Assembly (NCBI RefSeq): GCF_003002925.1 | Contig: NZ_PVTK01000009.1 | Span: 119,586 to 183,585, forward strand | Source: Vreelandella songnenensis | GTDB taxonomy: Bacteria; Pseudomonadota; Gammaproteobacteria; Pseudomonadales; Halomonadaceae | DNA length: 64,000 nucleotides | Direction: 5' to 3' | Shown here: positions 37,047 to 46,755 of the stretch, piece after piece | Layout of the letters: each line of letters starts with the position of its first letter | Numbering within the stretch: the first letter of the stretch is position 1 | Notes under the pieces: generated by a model | What the model was told of the DNA's origin: nothing | Database searches by the model: none | The model's input: the letters and a program-made list of their open reading frames with translations, nothing else | Made by a program: the position numbers and the translations under genes

Positions 37047-37793
37047 CTAGCCCATGAACTGGCCACCGTTGATATCGATGTTCGCCCCCGTGATGAAACC
37101 AGACTCCTTGTCGGCAAGAAACGTGACCAGCCGGCCAATCTCTTCCGGCGTGCCGTAGCGTTTTACCGGAATCGTTTCACGAATGGCCTCGCGCACCGGC
37201 TCTGGAATCTTCATGATCATATCGGTGGCGATATAGCCTGGCGACACGGTATTGACCGTGATGCCCTTGGTGGCGGTTTCTTGCGCCAGCGACATGGTCA
37301 AGCCGTGCATGCCTGCCTTGGCAGCCGCGTAATTGACCTGACCGAACTGCCCCTTGCGACCATTGATGGAAGAGATATTGATGATGCGACCGTAGCCGTT
37401 TTCAAGCATCATCTCGATCACGCTGCGGCAGGTATTGAAGACGCTGTTCAGGTTGGTGTCGATGACCTGATACCACTGTTCGTAGGCCATCTTCTTCATG
37501 GTGCCGTCGCGAGTTATACCGGCACAGTTTACCAATACGCTGACCGGCCCGTGCGTCTCGTGAATCTCGCGCGCGGCTTTCAGACATGCGTCATGGTCGG
37601 AAAGATCGACCCCCAAGGTAGTGATGTTTTGATAACCGTCAGCCTGCTGGGTTTCAAGCCAGGTCCTGGCCTTATCGGGGTTGTTGTACCCCGCCACCAC
37701 CCAGTAACCCGCATCCGCCAACGAACGGCAAATTGCCGTGCCTATTCCACCAGTTCCACCAGTTACCCAGGCGACGGGCGCTTGATTGGCCAT
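37047..37793 (-). CDS. phaB: Acetoacetyl-CoA reductase (PhaB-type SDR)
   Basis: A 248-residue short-chain dehydrogenase that reduces acetoacetyl-CoA to (R)-3-hydroxybutyryl-CoA for polyhydroxybutyrate synthesis. It has the cofactor motif VTGGTGGIGTAIC, NCAG (VLVNCAGITRDGTM) and the catalytic Ser-Tyr-Lys set (NISSINGRKGQFGQVNYAAAKAG). The C-terminus TGANIDINGGQFMG is characteristic of PhaB rather than FabG. The start has a strong GGGAGGT. No phaA or phaC is adjacent. Confidence 0.9.
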   Translation of the reverse strand: MANQAPVAWVTGGTGGIGTAICRSLADAGYWVVAGYNNPDKARTWLETQQADGYQNITTLGVDLSDHDACLKAAREIHETHGPVSVLVNCAGITRDGTMKKMAYEQWYQVIDTNLNSVFNTCRSVIEMMLENGYGRIINISSINGRKGQFGQVNYAAAKAGMHGLTMSLAQETATKGITVNTVSPGYIATDMIMKIPEPVREAIRETIPVKRYGTPEEIGRLVTFLADKESGFITGANIDINGGQFMG

Positions 37794-38028
37794 TGACTAC
37801 CTCCCTGATATGACAAATGGCTTGGACTGTGAGCACTGTTATGGCGCCGCAAGCCATTTCGAATAAGCGCTACGCGCTTTTATCATTCACAGCATGCCAC
37901 CGCTTTTGTTGTCAGGTGGCCTACCGACAGTAAGCTTTTTATTGGGGCTATTGGAAGCATAGCTTTACTCTTGGCATATTGCAGTACGATGAATTTCACG
38001 CTTTGAAAAAGTAGTTTTCGACTAAAGG

Positions 38029-38056
38029 TTGACGTGGCGTCAAAAATCCGTAGAAT
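38029..38056 (+). promoter_or_regulatory. Promoter of the initiator tRNA gene
   Basis: TTGACG (38029-38034) and TAGAAT (38051-38056) are separated by 16 bases and lie just upstream of the tRNA. A GC-rich stretch (ACGCCTCACG) follows the -10, typical of stringently controlled stable-RNA promoters. Confidence 0.75.
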
Positions 38057-38070
38057 ACGCCTCACGTTGA

Positions 38071-38147
<77 letters not shown>

Positions 38148-38158
38148 ATATTTATCAG

Positions 38159-38190
38159 AAAAGCCGTTACCGAAAGGTAGCGGCTTTTTT
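38159..38190 (+). terminator. Intrinsic terminator of the initiator tRNA gene
   Basis: AAAAGCCGTTACC-GAAA-GGTAGCGGC followed by TTTTTT: a 9-bp core stem with one G:T pair and a T-run, 11 bases after the tRNA CCA. Confidence 0.9.
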
Positions 38191-38511
38191 GTGTCCTTTA
38201 ATGCCTATTTCGTATGACAAACATATCGTAGCTTTTCTTTCCCCATTCTCCATATTTCTAAGATGCATAGCCGTATAGCGACCTTTGCAAGGCGTTTCAC
38301 ATGATTGCCTTCACCTGTACATTATATATATGAACAAGTGCGCGATACCCCATGAGTGTGTCAACTGACTGGGCAAGGGACGATTCTTCAGCGCATCGAT
38401 TTCTTTAAAAGTGATATAGATATCAGAAAATATAATTATTATATAAGAGGAGTGTTTAATATTCTTTTTTGAAATATATAGTGCGTTCTATTGATTGAGT
38501 ACCCCCTCGCC
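38191..38511. other. AT-rich non-coding region before the CysB-like gene
   Basis: About 320 bases, clearly richer in A and T than the surrounding genes, especially 38410-38475 (runs such as ATATAATTATTATATAAG). It must carry the promoter of the LysR-type gene. AGAGGAGTG at about 38448 looks like a ribosome site, but only a few codons follow. No RNA gene was recognised. Confidence 0.5.
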
Positions 38512-39444
38512 ATGAATATTCAGCAGTTACGCATCGTACGCGAGACAGTGCGGCAGCATTTCAATCTGACCGAGGCATCTAATGCCTTGTTTACTTCACA
38601 GTCCGGGGCAAGCAAGCATATTCGCGATCTGGAAGAAGAGCTTGGCGTCGAGCTTTTCGAGCGGCGTGGTAAGCGAATCATGGGATTGACTATTGCGGGT
38701 AATACACTGATCGACTGCATCGAGCGCATTCTGCTCGATGTGGAAAACCTCAAGCGCTCCGCGCATCAGCTTACCCATGTGGATCAGGGCAGCCTTGCGA
38801 TTGCGACCACGCATACGCAGGCGCGCTATGCTCTACCCCCCATTATTGCTCGTTTCAAGCAAGCCTTTCCCAAAGTGCATCTAGAGCTTCATCAGTGCAG
38901 CCCCGAAGAGATCGTTTCGATGCTTAAGGCAGGTAAGGTGGATATTGGCATCGCCACCGAGGCACTGCATGAAGAAGGGCAACTGTTTGCCTGCTTTCCT
39001 TTTTATCACTGGTATCACGGGGTTGTGGTACAGGAAGATCACCCCCTCAACGACGGCATTCCCTTGACCCTTGAGCGCATTACACAGCACCCGATTGTGA
39101 CTTATCATGAAGGGTTTACCGGACGCGCCCGTATCGATACGGCTTTTTCGTCCGCTGAGGTGTTCCCGGATATAGTGCTTACTGCACTGGACGCGGACGT
39201 CATCAAGACCTACGTCGAACTGGGGCTGGGCGTTGGCCTGATTGCCTCCATGGCGTATCACGAACAGCGCGACCAAGGTTTGAAGCTGCTGGATGCCAGC
39301 GGCTTGTTTCCTCGCAATACTACCTACCTCGCGCTGAGGCGAGGTCATTTTCTGCGTGGCTACGCTTACCAGTTTCTGAAACTCTGCCGCGAGAATCTGG
39401 ACGAAGAGACGGTGCAACGCGTTCTGGCAGGCCGTCAGAGCTGA
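38512..39444 (+). CDS. CysB/Cbl-type LysR regulator of sulfur assimilation
   Basis: A 310-residue LysR protein. The N-terminal HTH (NLTEASNALFTSQSGASKHIRDLEEELGVELFERRGKR) and the effector-domain segment IATTHTQARYALPPII are diagnostic of CysB and Cbl; TDADVIKTYV is represented by ALDADVIKTYVELGLGVG. CysB senses N-acetylserine or O-acetylserine and activates sulfate and sulfonate genes when sulfur is limiting. Directly downstream is a sulfate importer, so that is the likely target. The ATG at 38512 matches the family N-terminus; its ribosome site is weak. Confidence 0.9.
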   Translation: MNIQQLRIVRETVRQHFNLTEASNALFTSQSGASKHIRDLEEELGVELFERRGKRIMGLTIAGNTLIDCIERILLDVENLKRSAHQLTHVDQGSLAIATTHTQARYALPPIIARFKQAFPKVHLELHQCSPEEIVSMLKAGKVDIGIATEALHEEGQLFACFPFYHWYHGVVVQEDHPLNDGIPLTLERITQHPIVTYHEGFTGRARIDTAFSSAEVFPDIVLTALDADVIKTYVELGLGVGLIASMAYHEQRDQGLKLLDASGLFPRNTTYLALRRGHFLRGYAYQFLKLCRENLDEETVQRVLAGRQS

Positions 39445-39662
39445 TACCGCGTCTTCATCACTATGAAATCCGATAATTTGTTTTCACAAGATATGTGAGC
39501 GTCTCTGCCAGTATCTCCCCTTTCTCATGCCGACCCACCACTTATTAAAATAAATGATAAACAATCCATTTTTTATTGGTTAGTTTGCATAAAAGATCTA
39601 GCTAGGCTGCCCCTATCCACTCACCCATGACCACTCATCGTTTAAATCGGAGCAGCCTGACC

Positions 39663-40724
39663 ATGCATCCTCCTCACTCTGCAAGCCCGTGGCAATTTTC
39701 CAAGCTCACCGCGGCCATCCTGATCGGCGGCGCGGTACTGGCTGGCGGCTTGAGCACGCCAGTCCAAGCGCAAAGCGCAAACGTTGAACTACTCAATGTA
39801 TCTTACGATCCTACTCGCGAGTTCTACCGCGAATACAACGACTTGTTCAATACGTTCTGGCAAGCCGAACATGATCAGTCAGTCATTGTTCGTCAATCCC
39901 ATGGCGGCTCAGGCTCCCAAGGACGCTCAATTGTTGACGGGATCGATGCCGATGTGGCTACACTCGCGCTCGCTTACGATATTGATGCCCTGCACGATCG
40001 TGCCGATCTGATCCCCGCAGATTGGCAGGCGCGCCTGCCCAATAACAGCTCCCCCTATACGTCGGCGATCGTTTTGCTGGTGCGCGACGGCAACCCGAAA
40101 AACATTCAGGGCTGGGATGACCTGGTCCGCGACGATGTAGAAGTGATCACCCCCAACCCCAAGACGTCCGGCGGAGCGCGCTGGAACTTTCTTGCGCTTT
40201 GGGGTTATGGCCTGGAAAAGTTCGATGGTGACGAGGAAAAGACTTACGACTTCGTTCGTCAGGTATACGAGAACGTGCCCGTGCTTGACTCGGGCGCGCG
40301 GGGCGCCACCAATACGTTTGTCCAGCGTAGACTTGGAGATGTCTTCATTGCCTGGGAAAACGAAGCCATTCTATCTCTAGAGCAGCTGGGGCGGGGCGAA
40401 TTCGAACTCGTTGTTCCCTCCTTGAGCATCCTAGCAGAGCCTCCTGTGACGGTAGTGGACGCCAACGTGGACCGCAAGGGTACGCGTGAAGTCGCCGAGA
40501 CCTATCTGGAGCACCTGTATTCTGATGAAGCCCAGCATCTGGCTGCCAAACACTACTATCGCCCCAGCAACCCCGACATTCTTTCTCAGTACAGCGAAGA
40601 CTTCCCGGATGTTGAGCTCTTCACCGTTAACGATGTCTTCGGTGGCTGGCGCGAAGCTCAGCAGCGCTTCTTCAACGATGGCGGCGTGTTCGACGACATC
40701 CTCGAAGAAATCAATACCCAATAG
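39663..40724 (+). CDS. sbp: Sulfate/thiosulfate-binding periplasmic protein
   Basis: A 353-residue precursor with signal peptide (FSKLTAAILIGGAVLAGG, cleavage after VQAQ). Mature motifs VELLNVSYDPTREFYREYN, QSHGGSGSQGRSIVDG, TPNPKTSGGARWNFLALWGYG and LDSGARGATNTF are those of Sbp/CysP, which bind the anion through main-chain and Ser/Gly contacts. GGAG about 10 bases before the ATG at 39663 favours this start over the one 12 codons upstream. Confidence 0.95.
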   Translation: MHPPHSASPWQFSKLTAAILIGGAVLAGGLSTPVQAQSANVELLNVSYDPTREFYREYNDLFNTFWQAEHDQSVIVRQSHGGSGSQGRSIVDGIDADVATLALAYDIDALHDRADLIPADWQARLPNNSSPYTSAIVLLVRDGNPKNIQGWDDLVRDDVEVITPNPKTSGGARWNFLALWGYGLEKFDGDEEKTYDFVRQVYENVPVLDSGARGATNTFVQRRLGDVFIAWENEAILSLEQLGRGEFELVVPSLSILAEPPVTVVDANVDRKGTREVAETYLEHLYSDEAQHLAAKHYYRPSNPDILSQYSEDFPDVELFTVNDVFGGWREAQQRFFNDGGVFDDILEEINTQ

Positions 40725-40783
40725 ACTTTTATGACTCGATCGTCAGGGGGCTGACGCCTCTTGGCATGTTAACGGGATCCTAT

Positions 40784-41614
40784 ATGTCGATCACCCTTGT
40801 CAAACGACGGGTCATACCCGGGTTCGGACTCACCATAGGTTTCACCCTGCTTTATATGGGGCTGGTGTTTTTAATACCGGTAGGCGCCTTTCTGCTTTAC
40901 ACCACCACCATGAGCTGGGAAGCCTTCTGGAGCGCCGTCACCCAGCGTCAGGTGGTGGCCTCTTACAAGCTTTCGTTCGGTGGCTCCTTGATCGCCGCCA
41001 GCATCAATCTAGTATTTGGCACGCTGGTTGCTTGGGTACTCGTGCGCTACCGCTTCCCGGGCAAACGCTTTGTCGATGCGCTGGTGGACTTGCCCTTCGC
41101 TCTTCCCACCGCAGTAGCCGGGATTGCCCTGGTCACTCTGTACGCCAGCACAGGCTGGGTCGGACAGTATTTGGACATCTTCGGCATTCGCGTGGCCTAC
41201 ACACAGCTTGGCGTCGTACTGGCGCTCACTTACATAGGCCTGCCGTTTGTGGTGCGCACGGTTCAACCCGTGCTGGAGGATCTGGAAACTGAACTAGAAG
41301 AAGCCTCGGCAAGCCTGGGAGCCGACCGGTTGACCACAATTCGCCACGTTATCTTTCCCGCCCTGTTTCCCGCCCTGCTGACCGGCTATGCGTTGGCCTT
41401 TGCCCGTGCACTGGGTGAATACGGTTCTGTGGTTTTCATCTCTGGCAACTTGCCATTTCGTACTGAAATCACTCCGTTATTGATCGTCGCCAAGGCGGAA
41501 CAGTACGACTACCACGGGGCTGCTGCGATCGGCACCGTGATGCTGGTGGCGGCATTTTTAATGCTGTTAATCATTAACGGTCTGCAGTGGTGGGCCAGCC
41601 GCCGCCATGGATAA
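40784..41614 (+). CDS. cysT: Sulfate/thiosulfate ABC permease CysT
   Basis: A 276-residue inner-membrane subunit with six helices and the EAA loop LEEASASLGADRLTTIRHVIFPALFPAL. The phrase LDALVDLPFALPTAVAG is represented by VDALVDLPFALPTAVAGIAL, diagnostic of CysT (CysU). It works with CysW and CysA. The ATG at 40784 gives the usual N-terminus. Confidence 0.95.
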   Translation: MSITLVKRRVIPGFGLTIGFTLLYMGLVFLIPVGAFLLYTTTMSWEAFWSAVTQRQVVASYKLSFGGSLIAASINLVFGTLVAWVLVRYRFPGKRFVDALVDLPFALPTAVAGIALVTLYASTGWVGQYLDIFGIRVAYTQLGVVLALTYIGLPFVVRTVQPVLEDLETELEEASASLGADRLTTIRHVIFPALFPALLTGYALAFARALGEYGSVVFISGNLPFRTEITPLLIVAKAEQYDYHGAAAIGTVMLVAAFLMLLIINGLQWWASRRHG

Positions 41615-41626
41615 CAGGAGAACACC

Positions 41627-42514
41627 GTGATAACGCCATCAACGGTTATTGATACCAATGACACCATTGCCAAACGTTGGCGACGCGCTACAGAAGAACC
41701 CGTTTGGATTCGCATCACTTTAATCACCATTGCCTTAACGTTTCTAACGCTCTTTTTAGTGCTTCCCCTGACGGTGGTGCTTTACGGCGCTTTTGAACAC
41801 GGCATCGGGGTTTGGTATGCAGCAGTAAGTGATCCTGATGCGCTATCTGCCATTCGCTTAACGTTACTTATCGTGGCTATTGTAGTGCCACTTAATACGC
41901 TCTTTGGGGTGGCGGCAGCGTGGTCTATCGCCAAATTTGAGTTCCGCGGCAAGTCAATTTTGATCTCACTGATCGATATGCCCTTTGCTATATCACCTGT
42001 GGTGGTGGGCTTGATATTCGTGATTTTGTTCGGCTCCCAAGGGTGGCTCGGGCCATGGCTATCTTCCAATGACATGCGAATTATCTTTGCCGTGCCTGGC
42101 ATCGTCATCGTCATTGCCTTTGGAACGCTACCATTTATTGCCCGAGAGCTGATCCCTCTCATGCAGCAGCAGGGTAAAGAGGAAGAAGAAGCCTCGTTAA
42201 CGCTCGGAGCCAACGGCTGGAAAACCTTCTGGTATGTCACCCTTCCCAACATTAAGTGGGGACTCATCTACGGCATCATTCTGTGTAACGCCCGGGCCAT
42301 GGGTGAATTCGGCGCGGTAGCGGTGGTGTCAGGTCGCATTCGCGGCGAAACCAACACCATGCCACTACACATTGAAGTGCTCTACAACGAATACATGTTT
42401 ACCGCCGCTTTTGCCGTCTCTTCGCTTTTGACAGGCCTTGCACTAGTCACCATTGCGATTAAGAGCGCCGTTGAGTGGAACGATGAACGCCGCCAACGTA
42501 TAGCCGCCGCCTGA
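41627..42514 (+). CDS. cysW: Sulfate/thiosulfate ABC permease CysW
   Basis: A 295-residue partner of CysT with the EAA-type loop [28 protein letters not shown] and family motifs [15 protein letters not shown] and [15 protein letters not shown]. The start codon is GTG at 41627 with AGGAG six bases upstream. Codon choice (many TTA, CTT, ATT) is less GC-rich than in the housekeeping genes of the window. Confidence 0.95.
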   Translation: MITPSTVIDTNDTIAKRWRRATEEPVWIRITLITIALTFLTLFLVLPLTVVLYGAFEHGIGVWYAAVSDPDALSAIRLTLLIVAIVVPLNTLFGVAAAWSIAKFEFRGKSILISLIDMPFAISPVVVGLIFVILFGSQGWLGPWLSSNDMRIIFAVPGIVIVIAFGTLPFIARELIPLMQQQGKEEEEASLTLGANGWKTFWYVTLPNIKWGLIYGIILCNARAMGEFGAVAVVSGRIRGETNTMPLHIEVLYNEYMFTAAFAVSSLLTGLALVTIAIKSAVEWNDERRQRIAAA

Positions 42515-42548
42515 TCCCTCAGCGCATCATAGAGATAAGAGACTATTT

Positions 42549-43628
42549 ATGAGCATCGAAATCGATCACGTTAATAAACACTTTCGCGACTTTGTCGCGG
42601 TCGACAATGTCAGCCTAACGTTCCGTGATGGCGAACTCACTGCCCTGCTCGGCCCTTCTGGTTCCGGCAAGACAACGCTTTTGCGCATAATAGCCGGACT
42701 AGAACAGCCAGATACCGGGCGAATCCGCTTTCACGGCGAAGACACTACCGACCTGCATGTCAGCGAGCGCGGTGTTGGCTTTGTGTTTCAGCACTATGCG
42801 TTGTTCAAGCATATGACCGTGTTTCAAAACGTCGCTTACGGGTTAACCGTCCGGCCACGCAAAACCCGTCCTAGCAAAGATGAGATTAAGCAGAAAGTCA
42901 TGCGTCTGCTGGAACTCGTACAGCTGGACTGGACCGCCCACCGCTACCCCCATCAGCTCTCTGGCGGCCAGCGCCAGCGAATTGCGCTGGCCCGTGCCCT
43001 GGCGGTGGAGCCTAAAGTGCTGTTGCTGGATGAGCCTTTCGGCGCACTGGATGCCAAAGTACGCGCAGAACTACGCCGCTGGCTGCGCCAACTACACGAC
43101 GATATCCACGTGACCAGTGTGTTCGTTACCCATGACCAGGAAGAAGCGCTGGAAGTCTCAGATCGGGTTGTGGTGATGAACAAAGGCCGCGTAGAACAGG
43201 ATGGTTCACCGGAGGATGTGTATGACCACCCGGCCAACCCATTCGTGTACCAGTTCCTCGGCAATGTGAACCTGTTCCATGCGCGAGTGCATGATGGGGT
43301 TGCCCGCATTGGCGATGTACAACTGCCAGCGCCTGAATTTCAAGGCTACAAGAATGAGCACGGTCAGGCGTATGTAAGACCCCATGAGATTGAGGTATTC
43401 GCCGGGCGTGAACACTCGGATGCACTGCACGCCAAAATCGAGGTGATATCGGTAGTCGGCCCTACCGTTCGTCTTGAACTGCGCACCGACAACAGCGAAG
43501 AGCTTGTTCACGCAGAGCTTACCAAGCACCGCTTCCGCGCCTTAGGCTTAGCACAGGGTGGTGATGCCTGGATTCGCCCCACTTACAGCCGCGTGTTCTT
43601 GCCAGATGAACGTGTTTCAAATGACTAA
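42549..43628 (+). CDS. cysA: Sulfate/thiosulfate ABC ATPase CysA
   Basis: A 359-residue ATPase. Walker [10 protein letters not shown], signature [15 protein letters not shown], Walker [13 protein letters not shown] and [12 protein letters not shown] are followed by a TOBE domain ([28 protein letters not shown]). It completes the sbp-cysTWA importer. A gap of 184 bases to the next convergent gene holds no recognisable feature. Confidence 0.95.
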   Translation: MSIEIDHVNKHFRDFVAVDNVSLTFRDGELTALLGPSGSGKTTLLRIIAGLEQPDTGRIRFHGEDTTDLHVSERGVGFVFQHYALFKHMTVFQNVAYGLTVRPRKTRPSKDEIKQKVMRLLELVQLDWTAHRYPHQLSGGQRQRIALARALAVEPKVLLLDEPFGALDAKVRAELRRWLRQLHDDIHVTSVFVTHDQEEALEVSDRVVVMNKGRVEQDGSPEDVYDHPANPFVYQFLGNVNLFHARVHDGVARIGDVQLPAPEFQGYKNEHGQAYVRPHEIEVFAGREHSDALHAKIEVISVVGPTVRLELRTDNSEELVHAELTKHRFRALGLAQGGDAWIRPTYSRVFLPDERVSND

Positions 43629-43812
43629 GGGGCTCGTGAGAAAATGGGCGCGCTGGTGCAGCGCTGGACCAGCGATTAGCCTGTTCCATCGCAGATAAGG
43701 CCCAGCCGTCCCCATGGCCTGGCCTCGTGATATTGCTAACTGGGTAGATGAGCTTTGAGCAATGCTGACCGTTCATAGAGGTAATCAAGAAGGGCTTTAT
43801 ACCCGCGGTGAT

Positions 43813-44631
43813 TCAAAAAATGTTCTTCTTAATTGATACACCACTTACCAGCGCCGGCTTCAACTGCATCATGATTCCCAGATCTTCCGGCCAATCAAGT
43901 CTTGGCCACCATACGTTCAGACCTGCGAGCCGCGTCCCCTTTCTCCACTCCACTAACCTAGGGAAATGTTCGCGACTTTTGCGCGCCAGAAGCAAGGCAT
44001 CCGGCGGTGGCGTTACCCAACGTATACCGTTCTGCTTCAAGCGCTGCCACTCCTTCGAAGTAGTACCCAACGGCACAGCTTGCGCCAACAACGGATAGCC
44101 ACGCTGATGAAAGCTATGGGCAGCGTCCTGAGAATGCTCCTCTTCCAGTACCATTGAGCCATCTAACCGCAAGACCACTTGGCTAGGATGCAGGCCCAAT
44201 TGGGTTAACAAACTTTCAAATACACTGCCATGGGAAACCTCGATGGCCTGGATATGGCGCCAGTGCACATCTACAATCAGCGGTTTGGTGCTAGCCCCAT
44301 TCAGAGCCAAATGATTCAAGGCATGAAGAACCCGTAGAAAACGGTCTAAAAAAACCACATCTTCCTGGTTCCAGGAGAGAAAATAGAGCCAGTCTGATGG
44401 ATGCGGTACGTCATGTTGGTCACGAATTTCTACCCCTGCTTCCCAAGCGGCAATATCTAACCGCTCCAATGAGAAGATAGGCTGCTGTGATGGATACAGC
44501 GTCAAATTGTAAAGCTGCCCCCATATCCGCCCATCCTCCCAATGGAACGCCGCATGGTGTTGCAAGCTGGCGTTGGGATTAAAGACATAAAGGTGTTCAT
44601 TAAGATAGTTGGTAACTTGCGTTAATGGCAT
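43813..44631 (-). CDS. Degenerate EAL-domain protein beside the sulfur genes
   Basis: A 272-residue protein whose fold is recognisable by the order of segments QPIFSLERLDIAAWEAGVEIRD, PLIVDVHWRHI, LGLHPSQVVLRLDGSMVLEEE and FHQRGYPLLAQ, which parallel the EAL c-di-GMP phosphodiesterase domain. The catalytic residues are gone: EALLR is EAGVE, the metal Asn is Asp in VDVHW, the LEITE glutamates are Arg and Gly, and the DDFG pair is missing. It should not hydrolyse c-di-GMP and may be a binding or scaffold protein. It lies downstream of the sulfonate operon (187-base gap) and has a strong GGAGG site. Confidence 0.65.
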   Translation of the reverse strand: MPLTQVTNYLNEHLYVFNPNASLQHHAAFHWEDGRIWGQLYNLTLYPSQQPIFSLERLDIAAWEAGVEIRDQHDVPHPSDWLYFLSWNQEDVVFLDRFLRVLHALNHLALNGASTKPLIVDVHWRHIQAIEVSHGSVFESLLTQLGLHPSQVVLRLDGSMVLEEEHSQDAAHSFHQRGYPLLAQAVPLGTTSKEWQRLKQNGIRWVTPPPDALLLARKSREHFPRLVEWRKGTRLAGLNVWWPRLDWPEDLGIMMQLKPALVSGVSIKKNIF

Positions 44632-44818
44632 GACGTTATCCTCCCGATGGGGATTTAAAAAAGCGCGAAAGTGTTAACGAGTCGATGGACAATCGACATT
44701 TAGCCATTAATTTCAACTGATTTTTCATTCTTGTCCTCTCTCTATTCATTGTGTTTTTGCTTCAAGTCCTTGCTGTCTGCTTTGAGCGCTTAAAACTTAC
44801 GAATGACAGGGTTCAATG

Positions 44819-45838
44819 TTAACTACCTGGATGCTCATGAGCCTCTTCAAAGAAGTAGTCTTGCCATGACTCGGCTTGATGCTCTAGAACGCCCAAGTTA
44901 TGCAGCTCTTCTGCGTAAATAAAGGTTCTTTCTGGAAACGCAGTAAACGTGATTTCAGGATCATTAATGATGCTGCGTACTAGCTCGGGGTCTAGTCGTG
45001 ACTGCTGAACATTGATAAATGTCTCAGCAGCAGCATCTTTATCACTATTGATGATTTCTGCGGCCTCTATCAATGCATCATAAAAAGCGCGATAGGTTTT
45101 CGGGTTCTCCTCTCGGTAGGCCTCAGTAGTGTAAAGCACATTAAAAGTCGCCGGGCCACCGAGAATATCGTAAGAGCTAATAACCGACCTTACATTAGGA
45201 TTTTCAAGCGCTTGGTGTAGGAAAGGCGGGCTTGAAAAGTGCGCACTAATCTCTGAGTGCCCTGATATGAGAGCCGCAGTGGCCTCTGCATGGGGTATGC
45301 TGACCGAAATTTGATCAAAGTGCTGGAAATCTTCAGCACCGAAACGGCGTGCTGCTTCGATTTGTAACGTTCGTGACTGGAACCCAACACCAGCTGCAGG
45401 CACGGCAATCCTGTCCTGATCCGTAAAATCCTCTAAATCCTGCACATCTGGATTATTGGTTAACAAGTGGTTAGGCAGCGAGCCCAAGGCTGCTATTGCC
45501 TTCACATTTTGCCGCCCCTGGGTTCGATCCCAAACGGTTAACATCGGCGGCACGCCAGCAGACACAACGTCTAAACTTCCCGACAAAAGCGCTTCGTTCA
45601 TCGCCGTAGCGCCCGAAATGGTGCGCCATTCAACGTCAATATCAATCCCTTGCTCGCGCCCATGCTTTTCAATTAGCGCCTGCTCTTGAATAACATCCAA
45701 GAGCAAATAGCCCATACCAAATTGCTGAGCGATACTGATTTCGCCACGCTCTTCTGCATGGGCGCTAGCGCCTCCCACCAGGGTGATGATGCCCAATGCG
45801 CCATAACGTAACGCTTTCTTAGTCCATAACGTTTTCAT
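44819..45838 (-). CDS. SsuA/TauA-like sulfonate-binding protein, paralogue 2
   Basis: A 339-residue periplasmic binding protein with a signal peptide (YGALGIITLVGGASAHA) and the NMT1/TauA-like mature start GEISIAQQFGMGYLLLDVIQEQALIEKHG. It is a clear paralogue of the protein at 48903-49925 (shared VDIDVEW or IDIDVEW, PPMLTVWDRT, NNPD, DRIAVPA, ATAALISG, SYDILGGP or SYEILGGP, SWQDYFF). The start at 45838 has AAGGA upstream. It is the last gene of the ABC operon, 35 bases after the permease. The ligand is probably a sulfonate or related organosulfur compound. Confidence 0.85.
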   Translation of the reverse strand: MKTLWTKKALRYGALGIITLVGGASAHAEERGEISIAQQFGMGYLLLDVIQEQALIEKHGREQGIDIDVEWRTISGATAMNEALLSGSLDVVSAGVPPMLTVWDRTQGRQNVKAIAALGSLPNHLLTNNPDVQDLEDFTDQDRIAVPAAGVGFQSRTLQIEAARRFGAEDFQHFDQISVSIPHAEATAALISGHSEISAHFSSPPFLHQALENPNVRSVISSYDILGGPATFNVLYTTEAYREENPKTYRAFYDALIEAAEIINSDKDAAAETFINVQQSRLDPELVRSIINDPEITFTAFPERTFIYAEELHNLGVLEHQAESWQDYFFEEAHEHPGS

Positions 45839-45873
45839 AGGTTGTCCTTGAGTAGAGGTCGTAACGAACGTCA

Positions 45874-46755
45874 TCAGCGCACCATGCCCCAGCGCTTCAC
45901 CGTTAGGCGCTCAATGCTGTCAAAAATTATGTTTTCCATCAGCAGGCCAATCACAATGACGACGACCAAGCCTGCAAAAACGTTATCGGTGTAAAGCTCG
46001 TTACGGTTCTGGAAGATGTACCAGCCAAGCCCGCCTTTGCCTGAAGAAGCACCAAACACCAGCTCGGCGGCGATCAGGGTGCGCCAGGCAAACGCCCAGC
46101 CAATTTTCAACCCCGCCAGCAGCGCGGGAAGTGCTGCAGGAATCAGAATGAAGGCCACATAGCGCAGTCCCTTAAGCCCGTAGTTACGCCCTGCCATACG
46201 TAGCGTTTCTGAAACGCCTTGAAAGCCTGCATGAATATTGATCGCCATGGCCCACAGCACCGAGTGCACCAATACAAAGATCAAGCTGGCCTCGCCCAGG
46301 CCGAACCACAGCAGCGCCAGCGGCAACAGGGCAATGGCGGGCAGCGGGCTGAACATGGACGTTAACGTGGTGAGCAAGTCTCGCCCAATACGGGTTGAGA
46401 CCGCCAAGGTCGTTAACGCCAGGGCGAGAAACGCACCTAAGGCAAAACCTTTTAGCAGCACGCTCAGCGATGCACTTACCCGTGCCAATAGAACGCCTGA
46501 CGCCAGCCCATGCCAAAGGGCACTCGCGGTCTCCATGGCACTGGGCAGCATCAGCGGATTGTTTTGTACCCTGGCAACCACCTCCCAGGCGACTACCAAC
46601 AGCACCAGAATGACGCTTTTACGCACCACGCTTTGATCCCACAGCCGCTGACCAACACCGCGAGTGACTTTTAGCTCGCGCACATCAACGGGCGGTAGAT
46701 CAAAGAAGCGATCAACCCGTGGATCAACGGGGCCACGCAGGTCATGTACGCTCAT
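45874..46755 (-). CDS. ABC permease of the SsuC/TauC family
   Basis: A 293-residue inner-membrane subunit with about six helices. The EAA region (FQGVSETLRMAGRNYGLKGLRYVAFILIPAALPALLAGLKIGWAFAWRTLIAAELVFG) is typical of aliphatic sulfonate, taurine and nitrate permeases. AGGAG precedes the ATG at 46755. The gene start lies inside the end of the threonine-synthase-like gene (14-base overlap), so the two are tightly coupled. Confidence 0.9.
   Translation of the reverse strand: MSVHDLRGPVDPRVDRFFDLPPVDVRELKVTRGVGQRLWDQSVVRKSVILVLLVVAWEVVARVQNNPLMLPSAMETASALWHGLASGVLLARVSASLSVLLKGFALGAFLALALTTLAVSTRIGRDLLTTLTSMFSPLPAIALLPLALLWFGLGEASLIFVLVHSVLWAMAINIHAGFQGVSETLRMAGRNYGLKGLRYVAFILIPAALPALLAGLKIGWAFAWRTLIAAELVFGASSGKGGLGWYIFQNRNELYTDNVFAGLVVVIVIGLLMENIIFDSIERLTVKRWGMVR

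Noticed and set aside
43629..43812. Gap after cysA as a possible transposase remnant
   Set aside because: Fragments such as EVIKKGFIPA were considered, but no inverted repeats, target duplication or transposase motif was found.
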